A DNA stretch of 64,000 nt, taken from Dermacentor variabilis. Taxonomy: Eukaryota > Arthropoda > Arachnida > Ixodida > Ixodidae. The position numbers and the translations under genes were made by a program. Under the pieces are notes generated by a model. The model saw only the letters and a program-made list of their open reading frames with translations, had not been told where the DNA came from and made no database searches. Within the stretch, counting starts at the first letter, position 1. Each line of letters begins with the position of its first letter. The stretch covers positions 263,001 through 327,000 of the forward strand of contig NC_134571.1 in assembly GCF_050947875.1 (NCBI RefSeq), in the 5' to 3' direction. Below, in pieces: positions 52,128 through 62,013 of this stretch.

Positions 52128-53168
52128 TCAGCCTCTATAGCGCCGCGGCGCGCGCAAGCTCAGGCCACAAGGGGCTACCGAGCGACGCACGCAAGAACAC
52201 AGTATTGCCCTAAGTTGACGGAAACCGTGTATTGTCTCCAACGGCACCTGACACTGCACAAACGCCCGGTCCCGGGGCTGCGGGGAACCAAAGGGGTCCC
52301 GCACCAGGGCGGAAAATACAGCCAGGGGCGCCTGTAGCACGTCGCTGCGAGAGCACAGGCACGTTCCGAAGGTGAGTATAACATGTTTGGTGGGGATTTC
52401 TTGGTCGTTTCTGCGGATTACTATTCTTTGTACTTTGGTAACATTTTGTTCCTGGAAACCTTCCAGCAGTTCCTCGTCGCTTAAGCCAATAAAGTCTTCA
52501 GATATTACTCCCCTGCTTGTATTAAGTGTTCTGTGGGCTGAAACAGTCACTGTCGCCTCGCCAATACTGGTAAGTTCAGACAGCTTATCTGCTTGATCTT
52601 TATTATTCAGTTCTAGGAGGAGGTCCCCGCTAGACATTTTGGAGGCTTTGTATATCGGTCCGATTTTATCTTTCAGGCATTTGGCTACAAGGAATGGGGA
52701 GAGTTTTCTTACTGGCATGTTGCTTTCGCTGTGTACTACATAGTATTTGGGGAAGGATGGAGCGTTGCTCCGAAAGGTGAAATGAAATGGTACTTCGGTG
52801 CGGCATCTCTTCAGACGCCGATCGTAAACAACAGAGGCTTGCGCTGCCATAGGAAAATATGCATGTTCGGCAACAGCGCCGACCGCCCACCACGGAGCGC
52901 AACGAGGGGACGCGGCAGAGCTTGTGTTCAAGCCTGCACGACGCCAGCCGTACGCCGTCACTATAACCAAATATGGTGTACCCAAGGTAGGATAGCCACA
53001 CAAGGTTAACCCTTGCCGCCGTAGAGAAAGGAAATGGAAGAGAGAAGAAGACAGGAAAGATCAAAAAGTGAGCGAGAAAGACGAAGATTCGAGGAGAAAG
53101 ACAGGAAGAGGCGACTGCCGATTTCCCCCGGGTGGGTCAGTCCGGGGGTCCCGTCTACGTGAAGCAGA
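52128..53168 (-). pseudogene. LINE-A copy 2, 5' region and ORF1 fragment
   Basis: From CCTCTGCTTCACGTAGACGG at 53168 leftward it matches the 5' region and ORF1 of LINE-A: KLSPFLVAKCLKD, KMSSGDLLLEL, AHRTLNTSRGVISED and LSDEELLEGFQEQNV compare with TISPFLVSKSLTD, RMASGDLLLEL, HRTMNTTRGVVSD and LTEAELLEGFSEQKV. After LTFGTC (about residue 225 of the frame) the similarity is lost through a frameshift and the CCHC part is absent. It lies inside LINE-B. Confidence 0.8.
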
Positions 53169-53984
53169 GGTATGTGAAGCTGCGGCGGTATACATCCTGA
53201 GTTAGCTTCGCTTCGATGTTTGGAACAATCCCACAGCATGTGCTCGAATGTGGCCGTCCCCCTGCAGCACGCTCTGCACTTGTCATGGGGGTGCGATTCA
53301 GGGTACATCCTATGCAAGAGTGCCAGGCTTGGAATCGTTCTCGTTTGTAGTTGCCTGAATAGCACGGCCTACGACCTACTCAGCCCTTTGCAGGGCGACG
53401 GGAGAAGTCTGCGGGCCAGCCGAAAGCCTTGGTCAGTTTGTTATAGCTGGTCATCCGGTCTTTGACGCTGAACCACAGCGGGAAGCCGTTGCCTTGGGCG
53501 CGGTCGGTTAGTCCTTGTGCTCGGGCGTGTGCCGTTTCGTTGTGATTGGCATGCTTCTCCGACGCTTGTCCTGCGTGTGCCGGGAACCACTTGATTCGAG
53601 TCCTTTTGTCGCGGTCTGCCTGTCGGAGCAGGACGCGTGCCACCGTTGGGGCAATTCTTCCTTTGGCGTAGTTCCTAACCGCCTGTCAGGAGTCGCTGAG
53701 GATCATGTGGCATTCTCGGTCTACGATGGCCAGGGCGATGGCTATTTTTTCTGCTTCCTCCGCTTGCTTGCTCGATGTGCTGGCGGTCTCCCGCACTTTG
53801 CCTCCGGAGTCGACCACCGCGATCGTGAAGCCGTTGCGGCCGGCATATTCGGCTGCATCCACGTATCTGGTGACGGTGTCTTTCGCGTGCAGGTCCGTCA
53901 GTGCCTTGGCTCTAGCGCGTCTTCTGCCTTCGTTGAATTCCGGGTGCATGTTCCTCGGCAAGGGCTCAACCCACATGTTCCGTC
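53169..53984 (-). pseudogene. LINE-B, RNase H and C-terminal part
   Basis: Continues the LINE-B frame from beyond the LINE-A insertion: RRNMWVEPLPRNMHPEFNEG, then RNase H with YVDAAEYAGRNGF, EEAEKIAIALA and LSDS. A TGA stop follows near 53690, after which RIKWFPAHAGQ continues in the same frame. A frameshift near 53370 leads to the C-terminal LRQLQTRT-like region with MYPESHPHDKCRACCRG and LWDC (zinc-binding). It is cut by LINE-A copy 2 at 53168. Confidence 0.85.
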
Positions 53985-53996
53985 GTACGTGGTCGG
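53985..53996. repeat. 12-bp target duplication of LINE-A, left copy
   Basis: GTACGTGGTCGG, repeated at 59924-59935. Removing LINE-A and one copy joins the two LINE-B pieces in frame (..PDHV then RRNMW..). Confidence 0.85.
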
Positions 53997-54347
53997 ATGA
54001 TATGTGGTGTTTAATGGCGCAAGGGCCAGGTGTGGCCAAAGAGCGCCATGACAAGTGGTGATGTTGACGATGTATTATGGAGATGTGACTTGGCTGTAAA
54101 GTGGCCTAAAAATAGTTGCTGTAAAGTGCATAAAATCTACGTGATATAAAATTATGGCGATGACTAATGACGAATACTGTGAACATTAAAATCCATCGTA
54201 AAAGAATGACATAGCATAGAAAATATATGAGATGGTAAAAATGGCTGGAGCACTGTTGCCTCGCCGGAGCCCTTGAAACACAAGGGCCTAGAGGCACGTG
54301 CTATACGAAAGAGCTATCACAGCGGTATCCTCTGAAGAGAGGACCCG

Positions 54348-55226
54348 CTATGAACATGTGGGGCTAATAACATGCAGGACAACATCTTTCAGGAAACTTA
54401 GGACTGCGTTGGTATCAAATAGCGGTTCTGGGCCGAGTAACATTGCGGGATGAAGGGGGATCTGCTGCCGGTATGCTAGGGGAAAATGCTTCTTTCTCTC
54501 AGATTCGACTGGCCGACACTCCAGGAGGACGTGGAGGACGGTCAGCCTCTCCCCGCATCTACCGCAGGTCGGAGGATCATTTTCATGGAGTAAAAAATTA
54601 TGTGTGCCAAATGTGTGTCCTATTCTGAGGCGACAGAATAGGACATCTGTTCGCCGTGATTTTGTTACGGAGGGCCAAGAACCTAATTGTGGCTTTATCA
54701 CGTGCAGTTTGTTATGTACTTCTGCGTCCCACTTACGTTGCCAGTGGTTTCGCAGTTTCCTTCTTAAAAAAGGCTTCAGGTCTGTGACAGGGACCGAAGC
54801 AGTAGGATTAGCTGCATGCAATGAAATTGATGTGGCCATCTGGTCTGCTAGAACGTTACCCTCAATGCCCCTATGCCCGGGCACCCAGCATATGACATGC
54901 TGGTTAGACATGTATGCTCTACAGAGAATGGAATAGAGCTCGATTATTACGGGGTTTCTGTGTTTACAGTGTGACTTCAAGGCTTTAACGACACTTAAGG
55001 AGTCTGTAAATAAAATTGTTTTTTGAATATTTGATTTTCTGATATGTTTCACAGCCGACAATAGTGCATGGGCCTCAGCCGTAAATATACTTGTTTCAGG
55101 GTGCAGTACACCGGATTCCGAGAAGGACGGACCAATGGCTGCGTAGGACACCCCGGCATGCGACTTAGAAGCGTCTGTGTAAAACTCTGTGCACGAGTAC
55201 TTGTACTGGAGCTCCAAGAAATGCAT
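54348..55226 (-). pseudogene. LINE-A ORF2, RNase H and C-terminus
   Basis: 292 codons. RNase H acidic residues lie in YTDASKS, TAEAHALLSAV and FTDSLSVV, followed by WVPGHRGIEGN with the conserved His. The C-terminal motif CGRCGERLTVLHVLLEC follows. It is separated from the RT frame by a frameshift near 55280. RNase H would remove the RNA template during target-primed reverse transcription. Confidence 0.88.
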
Positions 55227-56530
55227 TTTGATATGTGTCTCTGGCGCATGTTTAGTGACCTCTACAAAGGATGTGTCACACTATCAGCTGCCACTCCCAG
55301 GGCGGTACTAGCTTAGCTGGAGGCATTAGGCGTTGTTCGAGAACTGGGACATTCATTTCCGTGCTAAGTTCTCTTGCACGCAGTGAGAAAGGAAGTCTCA
55401 TAGAGGGTCTGTTATGAAAAAGTGTTTCACACGTCAAGTCGTTAGCGATTGTGAAACACGGATGTTCCTTATTAGAGCGAACCTTGAGAAAATACGTTAA
55501 GCTGATGTTTGTTCTCTGAAGATGGAGTGGCCACTCATCTGACTCTACATATAGGCTTTCAACAGGGCTTGTCCTAAATGCGCCAGTGGCCAGACGGATA
55601 CCCAGATGGTGAACGGGGTCTAACACCTTAAGTGCGCTCGGTGCGGCAGAGTGATATACTACGGCACCATAATCTAACTGTGATCGAACTAGGCTCTTGT
55701 AAATATTCAATAAACACTGTCTGTCGCTACCCCACGTTGTGTGGGATAGGATTTTAAGTAAGTTCATTGTTCTAAGACATTTTTCTTTAAGATGTTTTAT
55801 GTGAGGTATGAAAGTGAGCCTGGAGTCAAGAATAACACCAAGGAATTTGTGTTCTTTGTTGACAGGGATTTGTTGTCCGCCCAGTTCTACACAAGTATGT
55901 GGGACCAGGCCTCTTTCTTGTGAAGAGAACACAAGAACTTTTGTGGGGGTTGACCTTAAATCCGTTTTCGTCTGCCCACTTGGAAACCTTGTTCAAGCCC
56001 TGCTGTACCTGTCTTTCGCATACTGTGAGGTTGCAGGATTTGAAGCCTATTTGTATATCGTCTACGTATACGGAATAAAAAATGGCAGGTGGTAGTGAAG
56101 CACGTAGCGTGTTCATCTTAACGATAAAGAGAGTGCAGCTGAGCACGCCTCCCTGGGGTACACCAGTTTCCTGCGTAAAGGGACGTGACAGTGCATTGCC
56201 GACTTTTACTCGGAAGGTACGATTTGACAAATAGTTTTACAATTGTGTTCAGCATATTTCCACGGATGCCAATTTCTGACAGGTCTCGCAAGATACCGTA
56301 ACGCCATGCCGTGTCATATGCCTTCTCCATATCGAGGAATATCGATAGGAAAGACTGTTTATGTATAAAGGCATCGCGGATATTTCCTTCCATGCGCACA
56401 AGATGATCGGTCGTCGACCGCCCTTCTCGGAATCCACACTGATAAGGATCGAGCATATTGTTGACCTCGAGGAAATGTATAAGTCTGCGATTTACCATTT
56501 TTTCAAAAAGCTTACACAGACAGTTAGAGC
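55227..56530 (-). pseudogene. LINE-A ORF2, reverse transcriptase
   Basis: Spread over three frames. 56118-56633 carries CLCKLFEKMVNRRLIHFLE, DPYQCGFREGRSTTDH and FLDMEKAYDTAWR. 55826-56230 carries GVPQGGVLSCTLF and the active site VYVDDIQIGF. 55276-55932 carries FLGVILDSRLTF and QLDYGAVVYHSA. The catalytic Asp pair is intact; the lesions are frameshifts near 56530, 56230, 55900 and 55290. Confidence 0.88.
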
Positions 56531-58057
56531 TATCGGACAGTAACTTGCCGCCGAGGAGGGGTCTTTTCCGTGCTTCAGAACAGGGACTACAATCGCTTCT
56601 TTCCATGTGGATGGGAGGTATCCGGAAGCCCAAATAGTGTTGAATAGTGTAAGTAGTGTAACTTGTGTGTCAGTATGTAGGTTTCTGATCATGTCATACA
56701 TGATTCTGTCAGGTCCCGGTGCAGTGCTTTTGCATGTGTTCAAGGCAGCTTTCAACTCGGCAATACTGAAAGGCCGGTTATACGGTTCCTTCTGCCTGGA
56801 TTTTCGTATGATTGGCTTACGTTCTATTATTTCTTTATGTTTAAGAAAGGACTGGGGATAATTGATTGAGCTCGACACACGCTCAAAGTGCTCCCCAAGT
56901 GAATCTGCCTGGTCTTGCAGAATTTCGCCTTGTGTGTTTACCAAAGGGAGGGAGTATGTTTGTCGCCCTCTTATCCTACTAACCCTGTTCCAGACTTTCG
57001 CCTCATCTGTGTACGAGTTGATGCCCGATAAAAAGTTCTGCCAGCTTTCTCTTCTAGCCTGTCGGCGGGTTCGCCTGCCTTCGGATTTTACTTTTTTAAA
57101 GTTGATAAGATTTTCTGCAGTGGGAGAAGCGCGTAGCAAACCCCACGCTTTGTTCTGTTTTTTACGTGCGATCCTACAATCGTCGGTCCACCACGGGACG
57201 CGCCGTTTGCACGAGAGGCCATTTACTTGTGATATGCATTTAGATGCGGCATCTATTATAAAGGCTGTAAAATACTCCACAGCAGCATCAATTTCTAACG
57301 AGGAGATGTTATGCCATGCGATACCAGTAAGAGTTCGAAATTTGTCCCAATCAGCTGTCTCAATCTTCCACCGAGGTGCCTGTGCTGGATATTCGTTTTC
57401 TTGAGGTGTTCTTAGTAGTATGGGGAAGTGATCGCTTCCGTAAGGGTTCTTTGTAACTTCCCATTCAAGTTCAGACAGAATAGAAGGAGAAACTATGCTG
57501 AGATCGATTGAAGAAAAGGTTCTGTTTGCTAGAGAGTAATATGTGGGTTCCTTCTTATTCAAAAGGCACGCACCACAAGAAAAAATGAACTGTTCAACAA
57601 AACGACCTCGCGCATCTATACAAGAGTCTCCCCACAGGGAGCTGTGCGCATTGAAGTCGCCAAGAACAACATAGGGTTCTGGCAGTTCATCTATAAAGGA
57701 CTGAAATTCATGTTTAGTTAATTTGTAATGCGGGGGTATATAAAGCGAGCAAATAGTGATGAGTTTGTTTAGCAGAACAACTCGCACCGCCACTGCTTCA
57801 AGGGGCGTTTGAAGCTGTAAAGGTTGACATGCTATACTTTTATGAGTGAGAATCGCAACACCACCCGATGATGCGATGGCATCATCGCGATCTTTGCGAA
57901 ACGTAACATACGTACGGAGAAAGTTTGCGTGTCTGGATTTTAAATGTGTTTCCTGTAAACACAGCACTTTTGGATTATGTTTGTGGATGAGTTCTTGCAA
58001 ATCATCAAGGTTTGTAAGGAGACCTCTAATGTTCCATTGAATGATTTGTGTATCCAT
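56492..58057 (-). pseudogene. LINE-A ORF2, apurinic-type endonuclease and start of RT
   Basis: 521 codons from the ORF2 ATG. Endonuclease motifs in order: QWNIRG, LQETHL (catalytic Glu at 36), LGDFNAHSSLWG and YGSDHFPI (Asp-His). The linker follows, then the RT start APGPDRIMYDMIRNL and KHGKDPSSAASYCPIALT, where the frame is lost. The domain nicks the target DNA. Intact in itself; classed as pseudogene because ORF2 is broken downstream. Confidence 0.9.
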
Positions 58058-58103
58058 ATTTAAAATAAATTGGTGCTGTGTTTACGGAAACGGACGGGAT
58101 GCC

Positions 58104-59435
58104 TTAGATTACAGAACCCTTTCGAGGCCCTGTAATAGGAGTTTTGTTCTTTCTGGAGCGTTCGAGGGAGCCTCGCCGCTCCTTAGGCGCTTGGTGCGCC
58201 TTGAGGATGGGTGTAGTGTCCATTGCCTCTTGTGAGGCGCCGGACACGTGCTCTTGCGAGCGGGAAGTTTTCAGAGGGAGTCCCGCCTTGGAGGGCAAGA
58301 CCCCTGCGCCCACCAGTCCGGAGGTCGATGGGGCTCCCAGAGTGATTTGGCTACGCCGGCCGTTCCCAGCGCAGGAAGGGACCTGGGAAGTTGAGGCAGC
58401 CTCGGCTGCGCCCACCTTCGGGGTCAATGGTTCCTTCTCCTCGGTTGACGGAGCAGCGCTAGCTGCAACCGTCGCGGGGGCAGATGGCGTGACTGCCGAC
58501 TCACTGCTTGTGGGTCGGACAGCCGCCGGAGGCCGTTGTGACGCTGCCCCCTGACGCGCCACTTCGGCAAAGCTTTTCCTTGGCAGGTATGCTACCCGCC
58601 TTCGTGCCTCTTTGAACGATATATTTTCTTTTACTTTTATGGTTACAATTTCTTTTTCCTTCTTCCAGGAGGGGCACGACCGTGAGTACGCGGCGTGATC
58701 CCCATCACAGTTTACACAGTGTAGAGAGTTCTTACATTCTTCAGTTGCGGGTTCAAGGGCACTGCATTTCGCACATGTTTGGCGGCCTCGGCAGCTCTGC
58801 GAGCTGGGGCCAAAACGTTGGCATTTGAAACATCTCAAGGGATTTGGCACATACGGTCTTACACGGAGCTTGATGTACCCGGCCTCGATTGATTCGGGCA
58901 GGACACTTGAATTAAAGGTGAGGATTAGGTGCTTGGTCGCAATTTCTTTACCCTCGCGCCTTATCTTGATTCTTTTGACATTTATGACCTTTTGTTCGCT
59001 GAAGCCCTCCAAGAGTTCAGCCTCAGTGAGCTCCAGCAAATCATCGTCCGAGACAACGCCGCGGGTGGTATTCATCGTGCGGTGCGGGGTTACTACTACT
59101 TGGGTCTCCCCAAATGATACTAGTTTTGGCATTTTCTCAAATGGTTTCAGATCGCGGAGCTCCAAGAGGAGGTCACCGCTAGCCATCCTCGACACCTTAT
59201 ATCCGGGACCAAAAACGTCGGTAAGAGACTTAGATACAAGGAACGGGGAGATTGTTCGCACTTGTTTAGCTGGTTTTTCTGCGTGGATGACATGAAAACG
59301 AGGAAAATTGTGGACTTGTCGTCCGAAAAACTGAAAAACTTCTTCGGTGCGCCCTCGTTTTTGAGGGCGATCAGGTAGTTTAGGAAAAGCATGTTTCATA
59401 AGTAATGGTGGGCTTTCGGCCGCGATGCCGACCAC
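58104..59435 (-). CDS. LINE-A ORF1, nucleic-acid-binding gag-like protein
   Basis: 443 codons, open. The N-terminal half (TISPFLVSKSLTDVFG, ASGDLLLELRD, HRTMNTTRGVVSDDDLLEL) is the RNA-binding region shared with copy 2. Cys-rich motifs follow at about 202-254: CFKCQRFGPSSQSC, CAKCSALEPATEEC and CVNCDGDHAAYSRSC. In the first two a Pro stands where the His of a CCHC knuckle is expected; the third keeps its His. The C-terminal third is Ser/Ala/Pro-rich. It would bind element RNA. The stop is 46 bases before ORF2. Confidence 0.88.
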   Translation of the reverse strand: MVGIAAESPPLLMKHAFPKLPDRPQKRGRTEEVFQFFGRQVHNFPRFHVIHAEKPAKQVRTISPFLVSKSLTDVFGPGYKVSRMASGDLLLELRDLKPFEKMPKLVSFGETQVVVTPHRTMNTTRGVVSDDDLLELTEAELLEGFSEQKVINVKRIKIRREGKEIATKHLILTFNSSVLPESIEAGYIKLRVRPYVPNPLRCFKCQRFGPSSQSCRGRQTCAKCSALEPATEECKNSLHCVNCDGDHAAYSRSCPSWKKEKEIVTIKVKENISFKEARRRVAYLPRKSFAEVARQGAASQRPPAAVRPTSSESAVTPSAPATVAASAAPSTEEKEPLTPKVGAAEAASTSQVPSCAGNGRRSQITLGAPSTSGLVGAGVLPSKAGLPLKTSRSQEHVSGASQEAMDTTPILKAHQAPKERRGSLERSRKNKTPITGPRKGSVI

Positions 59436-59923
59436 CCACCATGGAGCCCTACAGGGGGACGTGACAGAAGTTCCTGCAAGGGAAACCCTGCCAACGCCAG
59501 CCGTACATCGCTGCTATAACCAGATACCGCATAACCAAGGCTGGCTAGCTACACAAGGTTAACCCTTGCGGCCGGGAAACTAGGAAGTGAGGAGAAGTGA
59601 AGAGGAGACAGGAAAGATGGAAAAGTGGGAGAGAAAGACGAAGATTGGAGAGGAGGACAGGAAAAGGCGACTGCCGATTTCCCCCGGGTGGGTCAGTCCG
59701 GGGGTGCCGTCTACGTGAAGCAGAGGCCAAAGAGGTGTGTTGCCTCCGCCGGGGGGCCTTAAAGGTCCGAACACCCGGCATCGACTCAACCCCCAGGATC
59801 CCCCTTTCCCCGGACACGGCTTAGCCACGCACGGTTAGGCGCGGGAGGGTCCAACCCTCGTGTGCTCGGGTACGTGTTGTCGCGACACACCAAACGCCTG
59901 CTGACGCAGACGCCCCTGCGGGG
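59436..59923 (-). other. LINE-A 5' region
   Basis: GC-rich leader beginning CCCCGCAGGGGCGTCTGCG at the target duplication. It contains CGAGGGTTGGACCCTCCCGC, CCCCCCGGCGGAGGC and CACCCGGGGGAAATCGGC. The last 290 bases are shared with copy 2 (53168 leftward), which starts inside this leader and is therefore 5'-truncated. Confidence 0.7.
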
Positions 59924-59935
59924 GTACGTGGTCGG
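59924..59935. repeat. 12-bp target duplication of LINE-A, right copy
   Basis: GTACGTGGTCGG, matching 53985-53996. Confidence 0.85.
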
Positions 59936-60960
59936 GGACGGGACATTTTGGTCCCTGCTGTTTGTGATAACCGATGCCTAGACTGCACAGGATCTTTCTG
60001 CCGGCCTTTGTTGATGACACTCTTTCCAACTGAGCGGCTCTTTGCGCTTCGGCGATTTCGTCAAGCGTGTTGTGTATGCCCAGCTGGAGGAGACGTTTCG
60101 TGTTGATAGTTTCGGGTAGACCGAGTGGTGTCTTGTAAACCCTCCGGATTAGGATGTCTAGCTTGTTCTTTTCGCTTTTCCCCCCACTTGTGGATGGCTG
60201 CCACGTACCCTATGTGGCGGAATACGAAGGAGTGTATAAGTCTGATGAAGTTTTCCTCCTTCATGACTTTCTTCTTGGTGGTAACGCGCTTGAGCAGTCT
60301 GGTGGCGTTGGCCGCCTTACCCATGATGCGGGTGACGGTGTCTCCGTTCCTGCCGAGCGCTGCGATCGTCATGCCCAGGACTCGGATCTTGCTGACCGTC
60401 GGTATTGTGTTGCCATCGCTGGTGCGGATCTTGATCTTTTCGTGTTTTCTTTGCTTCTTGATTCTGTGCGTTTTGATCGGCTGGTAAAGCAGGAGCTCCG
60501 ACTTACTTGGGGAGCAACGCAGTCCCGTACTTTCCAGGCTTTCTTCGATCGTTTCGGCGGCTGTCTGTAGTGTGGATTTTATGCGGGCATCACAGCCCCC
60601 TTCCACCCACAGCGTAATGTCGTCCGCGTATATCGTGTGCTTCAGTTCTTCAAGCTGGCATAGTCTTTTGGCAACTTGAATCATAACAAGGTTAAATAGC
60701 ATGGGTGAGATGACGGAGCCTTGGGGAGTGCCCTGGCTCCCTAATGTCTTCTCGTCCGTCTTCAGGTCGCCGGCTCTGAGCTCCGCCGTTCAGCCGGTGA
60801 GGAAGTCTTTGAAATATTCGTACGACCTTTCGCCTAGGTTTAGATGGGATACCTGCGCGAGGATGGCAGAGTGCGTCACTTTGTCGAAGGCGCGTTCTAG
60901 GTCGAGCCCGCGGACGGCTTTGGTGTCCCTGGCTTCGCCGTCGATGACCTGATGTTTGAT
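59936..60960 (-). pseudogene. LINE-B, reverse transcriptase part
   Basis: The RT starts within GLDLERAFDKVTHS (near 60900), with a TGA stop in LTG-TAELRAG near 60797. GTPQGSVISPMLFNLVMIQV and the active site TIYADDITLWV follow, then CSPSKSELLLY, VLGMTI and RHIGYVAAIHKW. A frameshift near 60110 precedes the stretch with RVSSTKAGRKILCSLGIGYH and KCPVPDHV, where LINE-A is inserted. The 5' part of LINE-B is missing beyond 60960. Confidence 0.85.
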
Positions 60961-61013
60961 AAGTAAAAAGTCTCAGTGCACTCCCACTCTGTGAAGAAAG
61001 ATGACCAGCAAAG
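60961..61013. other. unassigned spacer
   Basis: Short sequence between LINE-B and the 78-bp repeat. Confidence 0.3.
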
Positions 61014-61246
61014 CTGTGTATGTGGGCCCCTTAATGGCGAACTGCACCTCCGCCGTATGTCGGCCCCGCATTGTACTGTCTTCGGGATCGGCCCACGTAT
61101 GGGGAGTGCTTAATGCCTGCTTCACCACCGCCGCAGGTCGGCCTGGCATGGCGTTACATTCGGGATCAGCCCACGTATGGGGATAGCTGGACGCTTGCTT
61201 CACCTCCGCTGCGGGTCATGCCGGTATTACGCTATCTTCGGGATTT
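61014..61246. repeat. 78-bp tandem repeat, about 3 units
   Basis: CCCACGTATGGGG at 61092 and 61170, with a diverged unit before them (GTATGTGGGCCCC near 61018). Same unit and period as at 1970-2160, 59 kb away. Confidence 0.8.
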
Positions 61247-61288
61247 TGCTCTACACGCGGACGGACGCGATAGTGGGGAAAGTAGCCC

Positions 61289-62013
61289 TTAAAAGGAACC
61301 TTCAGCTCTGGTGGACCTATCTAAATACATGTAAAAGGAGAATTCGTTTTTCTCCACAACCACTGCATCAAATTTTACAAGGTTTGTTGCATTTAAAAGA
61401 AAAACTTAAAATCTAGTGACCGTTGGTTTAGAATTTTTGATTTAGGTCATTTGTTTATTCAAAATTGGCAAAGATCGCAAATTTTCAGAAAACGAGACCA
61501 TCAAGTTTACAACTCTGTCTTTCGACAATGAAAACTGATATCACAATTCTGTACATTGTATCTAACAGCACATCTAAAGCGGACAAAATTGATATATTAC
61601 GCATGAATCTAAAAAAAATAGTAATGTGGAAATACATCTTTTCCACAACCCTTGTTCACAACGTAACGACTTCACGTAAGATATAAATCGGCAAATTGGA
61701 TTTGTCCGCTTTGAATTGTCTAAAGGATGCTGTTTATAGAACCGCGATATCAGTTCTTGATGCGGAGTTATTAATTTGTAAACTTCGTGCTTCTGTATTT
61801 TTCGCACTTTCGAATTTTTGAAAATCTTACCAGAATTCAAGCCCTAAATAGAAATTCCGCTTCCAATAGTAACTATAATTTACCTTTCTCTCCCGAATCC
61901 AGCAAATTTCATTAAAATCGGCCTAGGGGTTATCTCAGAAAAGCGTTTCGGCGTTTTACATCTATTTGAATAGGCCGCGTCGGAGTTAGGCCCGAGTTAA
62001 AGCTTCCTCTTAA
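61289..62013 (+). mobile_element. TTAA-bounded MITE, second full copy
   Basis: 725 bases from TTAAAAGGAACCTTCAGCTC to a right tip with AGTTAAAGCTTCCTCTTAA. It aligns end to end with 14132-14864, sharing CTATCTAAATACATGTAAA, AAATCTAGTGAC, AAAGCGGACAAAATTGATAT, GATTTGTCCGCTTTGAAT, GAACCGCGATATC and GAATAGGCCGCGTCGGAGTT. Identity is above 80 percent by eye. Both tips have more mutations than the copy at 14 kb, so this one is older. No transposase frame. Confidence 0.85.

Larger units (their letters stand above)
53997..59923 (-). mobile_element. LINE-A, near full-length I-type LINE inside LINE-B
   Basis: 5927 bases between two copies of GTACGTGGTCGG. On the minus strand: 5' region of about 490 bases, ORF1 (59435-58104), a 46-base gap, ORF2 with endonuclease, reverse transcriptase, RNase H and a C-terminal zinc motif, and a 3' region ending TTGCGCCATTAAACACCACA near 54001. 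The presence of RNase H points to the I group. ORF2 has four frameshifts after the endonuclease, so the copy is dead. Confidence 0.9.
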
